Counted from the stretch's first letter, positions 44,373 to 54,200 are shown. The stretch is 61,289 nt of DNA from Bacteroidota bacterium (GCA_018828585.1 JAHJVW010000039.1:1-61289), one strand, 5' to 3'. Notes: generated from the letters alone by a model not told the origin. Made by a program: numbers and translations.

Positions 44373-44936
44373 TTAAACTGTCATTACGTCTTTTTCCTTT
44401 ACTTCAGCTAAATGATCTACTTTTGCAATAAAGCTATCCGTTATCTTTTGCACCTCGCCTTCACCAACTTTAATCTCATCTTCAGAAGCGCCATCATTTT
44501 TTAATTTTTTGATGCTTTCATTGGTATTTTTACGGATATTTCTAACCGAAATACGTCCTGATTCTGCTTCTTCCTTTACCTTTTTTACCAAATCTCTTCT
44601 TCTCTCTTCGGTCAATGGTGGCACATTTAAACGGATCACAATCCCATCATTTTGAGGATTTAAACCAATATTAGCTTCCATAATTGACTTCTCTATTGGG
44701 CCAATCATATTTTTTTCCCAAGGCTGAACAACAATGGTTCTTGCATCCGGTGTATTAATACTTGCAACTTGAGCTAATAGCGTTGGTGCTCCATAATAAT
44801 CCACTGAAATACCATCCAGCATTCCGACACTAGCTTTACCTGCTCTAATTTTTGTAAATTCTAAATCGGTATGAGCTAAAGCTTTTTCCATTAAGGATTT
44901 CGCTTCTTCTAGTTCCATTTTAATGAATTCATTCAT
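44373..44936 (-). CDS. frr: ribosome recycling factor
   Basis: A 187-residue RRF that, with EF-G, splits the post-termination ribosome. Family blocks are present: FTKIRAGKASVGMLDGISVD, YYGAPTLLAQVASI, WEKNMIGPIEKSIMEANIGL, IRLNVPPLTEERRRDLVKKV and RISVRNIRKNTNESIKKL. The length is normal. It follows pyrH by 22 bp, the classical pairing. Confidence 0.97.
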   Translation of the reverse strand: MNEFIKMELEEAKSLMEKALAHTDLEFTKIRAGKASVGMLDGISVDYYGAPTLLAQVASINTPDARTIVVQPWEKNMIGPIEKSIMEANIGLNPQNDGIVIRLNVPPLTEERRRDLVKKVKEEAESGRISVRNIRKNTNESIKKLKNDGASEDEIKVGEGEVQKITDSFIAKVDHLAEVKEKDVMTV

Positions 44937-44958
44937 TGTATTAATTTTATAATCTATT

Positions 44959-45663
44959 TTATTTTACTAAAGTCCCTATGGCTTCTCCCTCCAATAATCT
45001 CATCAAGTTTCCAGTTTTATTCATATCAAAAACAATGATAGGAAGATCGTTTTCATCGCACAAGGTAAAAGCTGTCATATCCATTACATTTAAGTTTTTA
45101 TCATAAACCTCATCAAAACTTAAATGTTCAAACTTAGTAGCTGTTTTATCCTTTTCAGGATCTGCAGTGTAAATACCATCAACTCTCGTACCTTTTAAAA
45201 CTACATCTGCTTTAATCTCAATAGCTCTTAAAGCTGCTGCAGAATCTGTGGTGAAATATGGATTTCCCGTCCCGGCACCAAAAATCACTACTCTCCCCTT
45301 TTCTAAATGACGCATGGCTCTTCTTCGAACATAAGGCTCGCAAATTTGCTCCATTTTAATAGCAGATAGCAATCGAGTGTAAACTCCTAAAGTCTCTAAT
45401 GCATTTTGTAAAGCCATAGAGTTGATTACCGTAGCTAACATTCCCATATAATCAGCTTGAGCTCTATCCATTCCAGATTTTTCTGCACTTAAACCCCGAA
45501 AAATATTTCCACCACCTACAACAATGGCAACTTCAACACCTGCTTTTTGAACTGCTTTAATTTCCTCGGCGTATTGCAATACCATTTTATTATCAATACC
45601 GTAGGATTGTTCGCCCATCAGGGATTCTCCACTTAATTTGAGTAGTATTCGCTTATATTTCAT
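44959..45663 (-). CDS. pyrH: uridylate kinase
   Basis: A 234-residue UMP kinase of the amino-acid kinase fold, making UDP from UMP. Blocks: [80 protein letters not shown]. The 165-bp gap upstream, after nagA, contains TATTTTTG on the minus strand (45762-45769), a candidate -7 element for a pyrH-frr promoter. Confidence 0.97.
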   Translation of the reverse strand: MKYKRILLKLSGESLMGEQSYGIDNKMVLQYAEEIKAVQKAGVEVAIVVGGGNIFRGLSAEKSGMDRAQADYMGMLATVINSMALQNALETLGVYTRLLSAIKMEQICEPYVRRRAMRHLEKGRVVIFGAGTGNPYFTTDSAAALRAIEIKADVVLKGTRVDGIYTADPEKDKTATKFEHLSFDEVYDKNLNVMDMTAFTLCDENDLPIIVFDMNKTGNLMRLLEGEAIGTLVK

Positions 45664-45828
45664 GTGCTTTGGCTAAAATTTTCGGAATGAATGAAAAGGA
45701 GAGTCATTGAATAATGTGTTAAACAAATATTAATGTCGCATCTCATTTGTGTGGATTTTGACAAAAATATAAAATTCTGTTATAATACCTGATTTGTTTT
45801 TGAAAATGCGCTCTAAAAATTTAATCGG

Positions 45829-46923
45829 TTAATAAACTGCATCCTTAAAAATTGTATGAGTGAGATTTAAATTTTTATCCAACAATAATAAATTAGCACT
45901 TTCTCCTACTTCAATGTTTCCCAGTCTTTCTTTTCGCAAAAGTTTAGCAGGATAAGAATTTGCCATTCTAAGTGCATCTTCAATCGCAATGTCAACATAA
46001 TCGATGCAATTTTTTACGGCCTTTAACATCGTTAACGCTGATCCTGATAAAGTTCCATCTGGCATAATGTATCTGTCTTTGTCGAAAATATGTTGATAGG
46101 GTCCTTCTTTACATGAAGTTACCGCATCAGTAATCAAAAACAATCTTTCTCCCAGTATTTGCTTAGCGATTTTAATCATTTCAAAATCAACATGGATACC
46201 ATCAGCAACCACTGAAGTATAAGGCTTTTTCGCGAAGATTGCTGCTACTAAGCCAGGGCTGCGATGATGTAGAGCTGGCATCGCATTGAATAAATGAGTT
46301 GCGGCTGGAATTTTAGAGAAGAATTCAGATCCCTCATTGAAAGTAGCCATACTATGTCCTGCAGAAATTATTATACCTGCTTCATTTAAAACATCAATGA
46401 TTTCCTCAGACTGCAATTCTGGAGCGATGGTGATCATTTTTACTATCCCTTCTGACTTTTGAATAATTTCTGCTACATATTGTTTTGTAGCTACTTTAAT
46501 ATATTTTTCAATATGAGCACCCTTTTTTAACGGATTAATAAACGGTCCTTCTAAATGCAATCCTAAAAAATTACCAATTTTGGGTTGATAGCTTTTCGCT
46601 ACTTCTATTGCTTTTAGAAACACTTCATCAGAATTGGTAGCCAAAGTGGCCAAAAAACCTGTGCAGCCTTGATTAATTAATGCGCTCTCCATTTCCTCTA
46701 AAGACTCGTGACTTAAGTCAGCAGAAAATAAAGTCTTCCCTGCCCCATAAATTTGTAAATCTAAAAGGCCAAGCGAAACGATATCAGCCTTTATTATTTT
46801 ATAATTAGTTGGAATTTTCTTTTGATCTAATTCAGTAATGATTCCACTCTCTATTAAGATGGTCTGATCTCTATAAATTTCTAGATTGTTATAAATGGTT
46901 TTGGCAACGATGGCTATGTTCAT
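45829..46923 (-). CDS. nagA: N-acetylglucosamine-6-phosphate deacetylase
   Basis: A 364-residue amidohydrolase that removes acetate from GlcNAc-6-P, feeding amino-sugar recycling. Metal and substrate residues are visible: Glu in LHLEGPFINPLKKGAH, His in ISAGHSMATFNEG, ATHLFNAMPALHHRSPGLVA, and the catalytic Asp in LITDAVTSCKEG. The ATG at 46923 is preferred to an in-frame TTG at 46929. It is placed between tsf and pyrH, after a terminator-like hairpin, so it probably has its own promoter or is expressed weakly by read-through. No nagB or transporter is nearby. Confidence 0.92.
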   Translation of the reverse strand: MNIAIVAKTIYNNLEIYRDQTILIESGIITELDQKKIPTNYKIIKADIVSLGLLDLQIYGAGKTLFSADLSHESLEEMESALINQGCTGFLATLATNSDEVFLKAIEVAKSYQPKIGNFLGLHLEGPFINPLKKGAHIEKYIKVATKQYVAEIIQKSEGIVKMITIAPELQSEEIIDVLNEAGIIISAGHSMATFNEGSEFFSKIPAATHLFNAMPALHHRSPGLVAAIFAKKPYTSVVADGIHVDFEMIKIAKQILGERLFLITDAVTSCKEGPYQHIFDKDRYIMPDGTLSGSALTMLKAVKNCIDYVDIAIEDALRMANSYPAKLLRKERLGNIEVGESANLLLLDKNLNLTHTIFKDAVY

Positions 46924-46975
46924 GTTCAAATTTGCTGAAAATTATTTTGAATTTGATTTAATTAGCGTAAAAAGC

Positions 46976-47007
46976 AAAATCCCCATCTAATTAAAGATGA
47001 GGATTTT
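46976..47007 (-). terminator. terminator after tsf
   Basis: On the minus strand AAAATCCTCATCT and AGATGGGGATTTT pair over 13 bp (one U.G) around a 6-base loop, followed by GCTTTTT. This should end most transcription of the rplM-rpsI-rpsB-tsf operon before nagA. Confidence 0.85.
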
Positions 47008-47057
47008 TATAGGTTATATATTAGTCTAAATACTAATATCTCACTACTCTATACTAA

Positions 47058-47897
47058 TTAAGCTCCTAATACAACTCTTTTGAAAGCTGTAACTGTTAAT
47101 CCTTTCGAAGTTTCGTCTAAGAATTTACGGATGTCTTTAGAAGAATCTTTAACGAATTCTTGGTTCAATAAAGTTTGCTCTTTGTAGAACTTGTTTAATT
47201 TACCAGCAGCAATTTTTTCAACCATTTCCTCGGGCTTACCTTCTGCTCTGATTTGCTCTTTAGCAATTTCCATTTCTCTTTCGATGATACGCGTATCAAC
47301 ATCAGCTTTATCAACACCAACTGGGCTCATTGCTGCAATTTGCATGGCAACATCTTTACCAGCTTCGTCTAAACCATCTACTGATTGATTAAAGCCAACC
47401 AAAACAGCTAAGCGATAATTACCGTGAATATATGCAACCACTTTATCAGCAGAGATTGTTTCGAATTTAGAAACACCTATTTTCTCACCTATTTTTCCAG
47501 TTTGATCAATGATTAAATCGGCAATCTTAGCTCCATCTAATTCTAAAGCTGTTAATTCTTCGATTGAAGAAACTCCTGATTCGACAGCTTTATCAGCGAT
47601 AGCTTGTGCAAAAGCAACAAAATCAGCATTCTTCGCCACGAAATCTGTTTCGCAATTTACCTCAACTACGATTCCTTTTTTACCATCAGCAGTAGTTTTA
47701 GCAATTACAACACCTTCGTTAGAATCTCTATCCGAACGTGAAGCGGCTACTTTAGCACCTTTTTTACGTAAATAATCAATTGCAGCTTCAAAATCACCTT
47801 CTGATTCTATTAAAGCTTTTTTGCAATCCATCATACCTGCGCCAGTTTGCTGACGAAGTTTGTTTACATCTGCTGCAGAAATTTGTACTGTAGACAT
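47058..47897 (-). CDS. tsf: elongation factor Ts
   Basis: A 279-residue guanine-nucleotide exchange factor for EF-Tu. It has the UBA-like start (ISAADVNKLRQQTGAGMMDC, KKALIESEGDFEAAIDYLRK), the contact motif ETDFVAKNADF, and the C-terminal dimerisation part (MEIAKEQIRAEGKPEEMVEK). It follows rpsB after 100 bp in the expected order and is the last gene before the terminator. Confidence 0.97.
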   Translation of the reverse strand: MSTVQISAADVNKLRQQTGAGMMDCKKALIESEGDFEAAIDYLRKKGAKVAASRSDRDSNEGVVIAKTTADGKKGIVVEVNCETDFVAKNADFVAFAQAIADKAVESGVSSIEELTALELDGAKIADLIIDQTGKIGEKIGVSKFETISADKVVAYIHGNYRLAVLVGFNQSVDGLDEAGKDVAMQIAAMSPVGVDKADVDTRIIEREMEIAKEQIRAEGKPEEMVEKIAAGKLNKFYKEQTLLNQEFVKDSSKDIRKFLDETSKGLTVTAFKRVVLGA

Positions 47898-47997
47898 CTT
47901 ATTTTCTTTTTTAAGTTTCTATTTAAAAATAATGGGTTGTTCGCTGAAGCTGAAATCACTCCCAACTCTCAACCAACAACCCACCACTGAATTTTAT

Positions 47998-48867
47998 TTA
48001 TTCTCCTTTTGCTTCTTCAGTATTAGCTGCTACTGCAGTTTCGGCTTCAGAACCTTTTCTTGTTCTTTTACCAGTTTCTACAGGTGCTTTTTCAGCTACT
48101 GGAGTTGCTACTGCTGCTGGAGCATCTAGTTTTGCTTTTTCAGCTGCCGCTTCTTTATCGCTTTCAGCATCTTTTTCTTGCTTACGTTCTTCTAATCCTT
48201 CGATAATTGCTTGGATGATTATTCCAGTAATTAAAGAGATAGATTTTGTAGCATCATCATTCGCTGGGATAGGAAAATCGATGTTTGAAGGATCAGAGTT
48301 AGTATCCACCATAGCAAAGGTTGGGATATTTAACTTTAAAGCTTCAGTTACAGCGATATGCTCTTTCTTTACGTCGATTAAAAATAATGCAGCTGGTAAA
48401 CGGTTCAAATCAGCGATACCTCCTAATAAGGTTTCTAATTTAATACGCTCACGTTGGATCATTAATTTTTCTTTCTTAGAAAGTACATCATAAGTTCCGT
48501 CTTTAGTCATCTTGTCGATGTTGGTCATCTTCTTGATAGACTTTCTAACCGTTGCAAAGTTTGTTAACATCCCACCTAACCATCTTTCGGTTACGTAAGG
48601 CATGTTTACAGATCTTGCGTATTCTGCTACGATGTCTTTTGCTTGTTTCTTAGTAGAAACAAATAATACTTTACGACCAGATTTAACAATTTGTTTGATA
48701 GCAGAAGCTGCTTCTTCAACTCTTGTTAAAGTTTTGTTTAAGTCGATGATATGGATTCCATTGCGCTCCATAAAAATATATTGCGCCATTTTCGGATTCC
48801 ACTTGCGGGTAAGGTGACCAAAATGTACACCTGCATCCAATAAGTCCTGATAAGTTGTTCTTGCCAT
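47998..48867 (-). CDS. rpsB: 30S ribosomal protein S2
   Basis: A 289-residue S2: TYQDLLDAGVHFGHLTRKWN, IDLNKTLTRVEEAA, FVSTKKQAKDIVAEYA, ERWLGGMLTNFATVRKSIKK, FPIPANDDATKSISLI. After the normal S2 core (about 230 residues) it has a ~55-residue Ala/Glu/Lys-rich tail (KEAAAEKAKLDAPAAVATPV and more), typical of Bacteroidota S2 and probably disordered. It is preceded by rpsI with an 18-bp gap. Confidence 0.97.
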   Translation of the reverse strand: MARTTYQDLLDAGVHFGHLTRKWNPKMAQYIFMERNGIHIIDLNKTLTRVEEAASAIKQIVKSGRKVLFVSTKKQAKDIVAEYARSVNMPYVTERWLGGMLTNFATVRKSIKKMTNIDKMTKDGTYDVLSKKEKLMIQRERIKLETLLGGIADLNRLPAALFLIDVKKEHIAVTEALKLNIPTFAMVDTNSDPSNIDFPIPANDDATKSISLITGIIIQAIIEGLEERKQEKDAESDKEAAAEKAKLDAPAAVATPVAEKAPVETGKRTRKGSEAETAVAANTEEAKGE

Positions 48868-48885
48868 TGTCTTGTCCTCCGAATT

Positions 48886-49272
48886 TTAACGTTTACTGAA
48901 TTGGAATTTCTTACGAGCTTTAGCTCTACCTGGTTTCTTACGCTCAACCATACGGTTATCACGTGTCATTAAACCTTTAGCTCTAAGCGCTGGCTTTCTT
49001 TCCGCGTCCAATTCTACAATAGCTTTAGCGATTGCTAAACGAACAGCCTCGGCTTGTCCTTTAACGCCACCACCTGCAACATTTACAGTTACGTCAAACT
49101 GTCCTGTTACTTCAGTAACAATAAAAGCTTGATTTACGATGTACTGTAAAGGAAGTGTTGGGAAATATTCTTTGTGGTCTTTACCGTTTACGGTAATAGT
49201 ACCGTTACCCTCTTTTAAGTAGATGCGGGCAACAGCAGTTTTTCTTCTACCAGAAGTGTTTGTAACTGACAT
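48886..49272 (-). CDS. rpsI: 30S ribosomal protein S9
   Basis: A 128-residue S9 with the family core GRRKTAVARIYLKEGNGTIT and GGGVKGQAEAVRLAIAKAIV, and the basic C-terminal tail ending KPGRAKARKKFQFSKR that reaches the P-site tRNA. It follows rplM by 18 bp as in most bacteria. Confidence 0.97.
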   Translation of the reverse strand: MSVTNTSGRRKTAVARIYLKEGNGTITVNGKDHKEYFPTLPLQYIVNQAFIVTEVTGQFDVTVNVAGGGVKGQAEAVRLAIAKAIVELDAERKPALRAKGLMTRDNRMVERKKPGRAKARKKFQFSKR

Positions 49273-49290
49273 TTCTTTTCTCCTTTAAAT

Positions 49291-49734
49291 TTAAAATTTA
49301 ATTGATTTAGGGTTTTGTGCAACATGTGGATGCTCATTTCCTGCATAGATATACAGGTTTTTGAAGATTGCTCTTCCCAAACGATTTTTAGGTAACATTC
49401 CACGAACAGCCTTCTCTAATACACGAGTAGGATGCTTTGCCATTAACTCCTTTGGAGTGATGAAACGCTGACCACCTGGGTATCCGGTGTAAGAAACGTA
49501 TGTCTTATCAGACATTTTATCTCCTGTCAGTTTAACCTTGTCTGCATTGATAACAATTACATTATCTCCGCAGTCTACGTGTGGGGTGAACGATGGCTTG
49601 TTTTTTCCTCTGATGATCTTAGCGATATTAGAAGACAAGCGCCCCAAAATCTCGTCCTGAGCGTCAACAACAACCCATTGTTTGTCGACAGTCTTTCTAT
49701 TGGCAGAGACAGTTTTGTAACTTAACGTATTCAC
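49291..49734 (-). CDS. rplM: 50S ribosomal protein L13
   Basis: A 147-residue L13: QWVVVDAQDEILGRLSSNIA, FTPHVDCGDNVIVINADKVK, YVSYTGYPGGQRFITPKELM, ERAVRGMLP-type block (EKAVRGMLPKNRLGRAIFKN). The start codon is GTG (49734), chosen because it gives the NTLSYKTVSANRKTV start usual in Bacteroidota and no ATG lies just upstream. It is the first gene of the rplM-rpsI-rpsB-tsf operon, driven by the strong promoter at 49787-49817. Confidence 0.97.
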   Translation of the reverse strand: MNTLSYKTVSANRKTVDKQWVVVDAQDEILGRLSSNIAKIIRGKNKPSFTPHVDCGDNVIVINADKVKLTGDKMSDKTYVSYTGYPGGQRFITPKELMAKHPTRVLEKAVRGMLPKNRLGRAIFKNLYIYAGNEHPHVAQNPKSIKF

Positions 49735-49764
49735 TTGCTTATATTTAAATGATTAAAAATTAAA

Positions 49765-49784
49765 ATCCCCCCTATTTTGGGGAC
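49765..49784 (-). promoter_or_regulatory. hairpin at the 5' end of the rplM transcript
   Basis: On the minus strand GTCCCC-AAAATA-GGGGGGAT forms a G/C-rich stem starting within a few bases of the expected transcription start. It may protect the mRNA 5' end or be part of an r-protein autoregulatory leader. The leader is only about 50 nt long. Confidence 0.5.
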
Positions 49785-49786
49785 TG

Positions 49787-49817
49787 CAAAGATAGAACTA
49801 TCAATTTAAATATCAAA
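49787..49817 (-). promoter_or_regulatory. promoter of the rplM-rpsI-rpsB-tsf operon
   Basis: Read on the minus strand: TTTG, exactly 19 bases, then TATCTTTG. This is a full match to the Bacteroidota -33/-7 consensus (TTTG-N19-TAnnTTTG), about 53 bp upstream of the rplM start. Confidence 0.88.
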
Positions 49818-50097
49818 TAGTTGAGGCGAGTATTTTTGTTGAAAGGTTTGGAGGTGACAGGTTTGGAGTGAAAGGTGATAAGTTTTAGGTAATAGGTGGA
49901 AAGTTTAATTTGATGAGGTCTTGATACTGAATACTTACGCCTACCTACTTTTTGAAAAGCAAATTCCTTCACTCTTCGGTTCTGATAGTCCCGTTATTCC
50001 TGCCAGTCCCATAGGCTGGTATACTCCTCAAGGCATTAAGCTGAAAGGCATGTATCCGATGCTACCAGGTTTAATAATTATGAGCTATTTAAAAATC
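49818..50097. other. gene-free region with G-rich simple repeats and a possible gene remnant
   Basis: About 49838-49910 is a degenerate purine-rich repeat (AAAGGTTTGGAGGTGACAGG, then GGAGTGAAAGGTGATAAG and similar). From 49975 to 50070 the plus strand reads like coding sequence (DSPVIPASPIGWYTPQGIKL) but lacks a start context and a convincing length; it may be decayed coding DNA. Nothing else recognised. Confidence 0.35.
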
Positions 50098-50556
50098 TTA
50101 TTTCTTTAAAAATGCTGATTCGTATATATTAACCCAATCATTAACTGTTAGCTTAGTAAATAGTTGTCCTATTAAATCGTAAGGTATCAGTTCCGGCTTT
50201 TTAAATCTGATACAGCTTTTGCCCATATCTAATTTAGCTTTGGAGTGTTTGTAAAATTCATTCACAAACCAGTTTAGCAAATTTTCGTCGGCATATATAC
50301 CCATGTGATAAAGAGCAATGAAGTTCTTTTGAGATGCAATATTGATAAAAGGCAAAGGTAGTTTTGGGTCGCAGTGGTAACCTTTAGGGTAGATACTGTG
50401 GGGAACAACATAACCAATCATTCCGTAACTCAGTGTTTCTTCAAATCCTTGAGGGATATTTTTTTTAATAGTTACCCTTAACTTTTCTATGGCATCTTTT
50501 CTTTCCTCAGGCAATTGATGGATATAATCTTCAACAGAATTTGCTTCGATTTTCAT
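50098..50556 (-). CDS. DUF1801 family protein
   Basis: A 152-residue soluble protein of the DUF1801 (YdhG-like) group: SVEDYIHQLPEERKDAIEKL at the start, then PQGFEETLSYGMIGYVVPHS (the family's EE-hxYGMP-like block), LPFINIASQKNFIALYHMGI and LDMGKSCIRFKKPELIPYDL. The biochemical role of the family is not established to my knowledge. It stands alone, between the r-protein operon and the ORF6N pseudogene, on the same strand. Confidence 0.82.
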   Translation of the reverse strand: MKIEANSVEDYIHQLPEERKDAIEKLRVTIKKNIPQGFEETLSYGMIGYVVPHSIYPKGYHCDPKLPLPFINIASQKNFIALYHMGIYADENLLNWFVNEFYKHSKAKLDMGKSCIRFKKPELIPYDLIGQLFTKLTVNDWVNIYESAFLKK

Positions 50557-50596
50557 AGTTAAAGCTAAACAAAAAAGTAGGTATCAATTCTTAAGT

Positions 50597-51141
50597 TTAT
50601 AAGTCATCCGATTTATATCCAATCCTTTTTCTTTCTGTCGGCTCGCTCTTTAGTAGAATTAACTCGTCTACATATTTGAAAATCGTATCAATACTTTTAT
50701 CATGGTTTATTAGGCGCTTTTTTATTTCGTTCATTTCCAATTTCAATTCTGAGTGTTCACTAAGCAGATTTCTTAATCTTGAAAAAATTCTGACAATTTG
50801 AATGTTCATTTGTATCGCTTGGGAACTATTTAATGCACTTGATAACATTAAAACGCCATGTTCTGTGAAAACATTAGGTAAATAAGTCCTACCACCTCTA
50901 CCTTTGTTTGAGGTCACAAATTGTGACCTCAAAGATTCCCATTCTATATCTGTTAATTTGAACATAAAATCATCTGGAAATCTTTCTGCATTTCTTTTGA
51001 TTGCCTGATTTAAAACTTTGGTTTCTACATTATAAGCTCCGCCAAATCACTATCTAGCATCACCTTAAAACCTCTTATTTCATAAATTTTATTGATAACA
51101 ACTTCATCTGAAAGAATGGATAGTATATGTTTTTGAGCCAT
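50597..51141 (-). pseudogene. frameshifted ORF6N-domain protein
   Basis: From ATG at 51141 the frame reads MAQKHILSILSDEVVINKIY, EIRGFKVMLDSDLAEL, then a stop. Adding one base near 51031-51038 restores YNVETKVLNQAIKRNAERFP and joins the longer open part (MFKLTDIEWESLRSQFVTSN, GRGGRTYLPNVFTEHGVLML, SSALNSSQAIQMNIQIVRIF, and a coiled tail LEMNEIKKRLINHDKSID). The missing T is in a CTTTAT-like context. So the gene is an otherwise complete ORF6N protein broken by a one-base deletion. A downstream product from the internal Met at 50965 would lack most of the DNA-binding half. It contains a 27-bp palindrome (50907-50933). Confidence 0.85.
50907..50933. repeat. 27-bp palindrome inside the ORF6N gene
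   Basis: TTTGAGGTCACA-A-and its inverse complete a perfect odd palindrome with core GTCACAAATTGTGAC. It encodes the LRSQFVTSN part of the ORF6N protein. The same 15-bp core is the centre of the intergenic palindrome at 51181-51213. Confidence 0.8.
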
Positions 51142-51180
51142 AGGTAAAAGCTTTTAAATCAAATATATAATTATTTTTTA

Positions 51181-51213
51181 TTTTTTGATGTCACAAATTG
51201 TGACATCAAAAAA
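51181..51213. promoter_or_regulatory. 33-bp perfect palindrome between ORF6N and nrdJ
   Basis: Arms TTTTTTGATGTCACAA and its reverse complement meet at a single central base. The core GTCACAAATTGTGAC is identical to that in the ORF6N coding sequence 250 bp away. It sits 40-72 bp upstream of the ORF6N start (on the minus strand) and just past the nrdJ terminator, so it could be an operator for the ORF6N gene or a second terminator stem. Confidence 0.65.
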
Positions 51214-51235
51214 GCCCCTGAAATTTTCAGGGGCT
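51207..51235 (-). terminator. intrinsic terminator of nrdJ
   Basis: On the minus strand AGCCCCTGAAAATTTCAGGGGCT is a strong stem (AGCCCCTGAAA with TTTCAGGGGCT) followed by a run of T. It lies about 30 bp past the nrdJ stop. Confidence 0.9.
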
Positions 51236-51264
51236 CCATATTTATGGTGTTAAATATTAGTCGA

Positions 51265-54200
51265 TTAAGAACATCCCATTGAAGTTCCGCAGTTTAAACA
51301 TTTGTAACAAGTTCCTGAGCGAATAGTAGTATGTCCACAGCTGCTACAAGCTGGGGCATCAGACTGTGCACCCATAGATAAATCGAAGGACTGACCTTTT
51401 ACCATTGCTTTTGCAGTTACTACTTCTTTAACTGGAGCTGGTTGGTAAACATTTGTCGTATCAGGATTTACATCCGTATCTTTCATCTGAGGATTCTGAG
51501 TTTCTACCTTTTGCTCAGTAATCACATGTACTAAATCTGTGCGGTCTAAATAATCATATCCTAACATTCTGAAGATATAATCAATAATAGAAGTTGCAGA
51601 TTTGATATTTGCATGACCAACTACCATTCCTGCTGGCTCGAAACGAGTGAAAGTGAATTTCTCTACATATTCTTCTAAAGGAACTCCGTATTGTAAACCA
51701 ACTGATACGGCAATTGCAAAACAGTTCATTAATGAACGGAAAGTTGCGCCTTCTTTGTGCATATCTACAAAGATTTCTCCTAAAGTTCCATCTTCGTATT
51801 CACCTGTACGAACAAATACCGTTTGTCCGTCGATACTTGCTTTTTGAGTAAACCCATGACGCTTTGCTGGCAATACTTTCTTCTGCACTACTCTGGAAAG
51901 TTGACGCATGAAGCTGGTATCTTCTGAACGTTGTAGAATTGCATTGGCAGCTTCCAATACTTGTTCAGGTGTTAAATCACTTAATTTTAAGTTTGCCGCT
52001 TCGCCTAAAACCTCTTCAACGCTATCTAATTTGTCTTCTTTAGTATCAGATTTCGTAGATAATGGTTGAGATAATTTACAACCATCGCGGTAAAGTGCAT
52101 TGGCTTTTAAACCTAAGTTCCATGATAATTCATAGCTTTCTTTAATCTCTTCAACCTTAGCCTCGTTTGGTAAGTTGATGGTTTTAGAAATCGCACCTGA
52201 TAAGAAAGGTTGTGCAGCTGCCATCATTTTAATGTGACCATGAGCGTGAATGTATCTTACTCCTTTTGCTCCATTTTTATTTGCACAATCAAATATTGGA
52301 TAATGCTCTTCTTTTAGGTAAGGAGCACCTTCAATAGTCATTGTTCCACAAATAAATTCATTTGCTTCCGCAATTTGTTGACGGCTAAACCCTAATGATT
52401 TTAACACATTAAAGTCTTGCGCATTGTATTGCTCGGCTTTAAAGCCTAATCTTTGTAAACAATCTTCGCCTAAAGTCCATACGTTAAATGCAAATCCGAT
52501 TTCGAAAGCAGAAACAATGGCTTTGTCTAATTTCTCTAAATCAGTCTCTGTAAATCCTTTAGATCTTAAGCTGTCAGGATTAACGTGTGGCGCACCTTTT
52601 ATCGTTGCTGAACCTTTCGCATAATTTACGATAGTTTCGATTTCATCTTCATTGTACTTCAAGTTTCTCAATGCTGCAGGAACTGCTTGATTGATAATTT
52701 TGAAATAACCACCACCTGATAATTTTTTGAATTTCACTAATGCGAAATCAGGCTCGATACCAGTTGTATCACAATCCATTACCAAACCGATGGTTCCGGT
52801 TGGTGCAATTACAGTTGTTTGAGCGTTACGGTAACCGTATTTCTCGCCCATTTCTACTGCTTTATCCCAAGCGTTACATGCAGCTGATAATAAATAATCA
52901 GGACAAGTTTTTTGATCGATTCCCGGAGGCAGGATATCCAAACCTTCGTAAGCATCTGTTGCGTTGTAAGCAGCATAACGGTGGTTACGCATTACTCTCA
53001 ACATATTGTCTTTATTGTCTTCGTATCTGCTGAAAGTTCCTAATTCTCTGGCTAACTCTGCAGAAGTTGAATAAGCTGTACCCGTCATTACCGCAGTAAT
53101 CGCACCACCAATTGCTCTTGCTTTATCACTATCGTAAGGAATACCAGCCACCATTAACATAGACCCTAAATTGGCATAACCTAAACCTAGAGTTCTGTAA
53201 TCGTAGGACAGTTGAGCAACTTCTTTTGATGGAAACTGAGCCATCAAAACAGAAATCTCTAATACGGTTGTCCAAACACGGCAAGCATGTTCAAATCCTT
53301 TAACATCAAAAACTAAAGTTTTTAAGTCGAAGAAGTGACGTAGGTTGATAGAAGCTAAGTTACAAGCTGTGTTATCTAAAAACATGTACTCTGAACATGG
53401 ATTAGAAGCGTTAATTCTTCCACCAGCTGGACAGGTATGCCATTCGTTGATGGTTGTATCATACTGTACGCCAGGATCGGCGCAAGCCCAAGCAGCAAAA
53501 GCGATATCATCCCATAATTTGTTGGCATCAATAGATTTCATTTTTCTGCCATCAGAACGAGCAGTTAAATCCCAACCTCTACCTTCTTTTAAAGCTCTGA
53601 AAAATGTATTTGGAATACGTACAGAGTTATTAGAATTTTGACCAGAAACTGTTCTGTAAGCTTCACCTTCATAATCAGAAGCGTAACCAGCTGCAATTAA
53701 AGCAGCAACTTTTTTCTCTTCTTCTACTTTCCAATTGACAAAGTTTTCTATTTCTGGGTGGTCTAAATCTAAACAAACCATTTTGGCTGCTCTTCTAGTT
53801 GTTCCACCAGATTTGATTGCTCCGGCTGCTCTATCACCAATTTTCAAGAAAGACATCAAACCTGAAGAGTAACCTCCTCCAGATAATTTTTCACTCTCTC
53901 CACGGATGCGAGAAAAGTTGGTTCCTACACCAGAACCATATTTAAATATTCTAGCCTCACGAACCCAAAGATCCATAATACCACCTTCGTTTACCAAATC
54001 ATCTTCTACTGATAAGATAAAGCAAGCATGTGGTTGAGGACGTTCGTATGCTGAAGTCGATTTTTCTAACTTTTCGGTAACAGGATCAACAAAATAATGG
54101 CCTTGAGGCTTGCCAGTGATTCCGTATGAAGAATGCAAACCAGTATTAAACCACTGCGGAGAGTTTGGTGCTGCTAATTGGCCTACGATGGTATAAACCA

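Noticed and set aside
49921-50109. 62-codon plus-strand gene
   Set aside because: Composition is partly coding-like, but it lies antisense into the DUF1801 3' end, has no recognisable domain and no promoter; noted only as a possible remnant.
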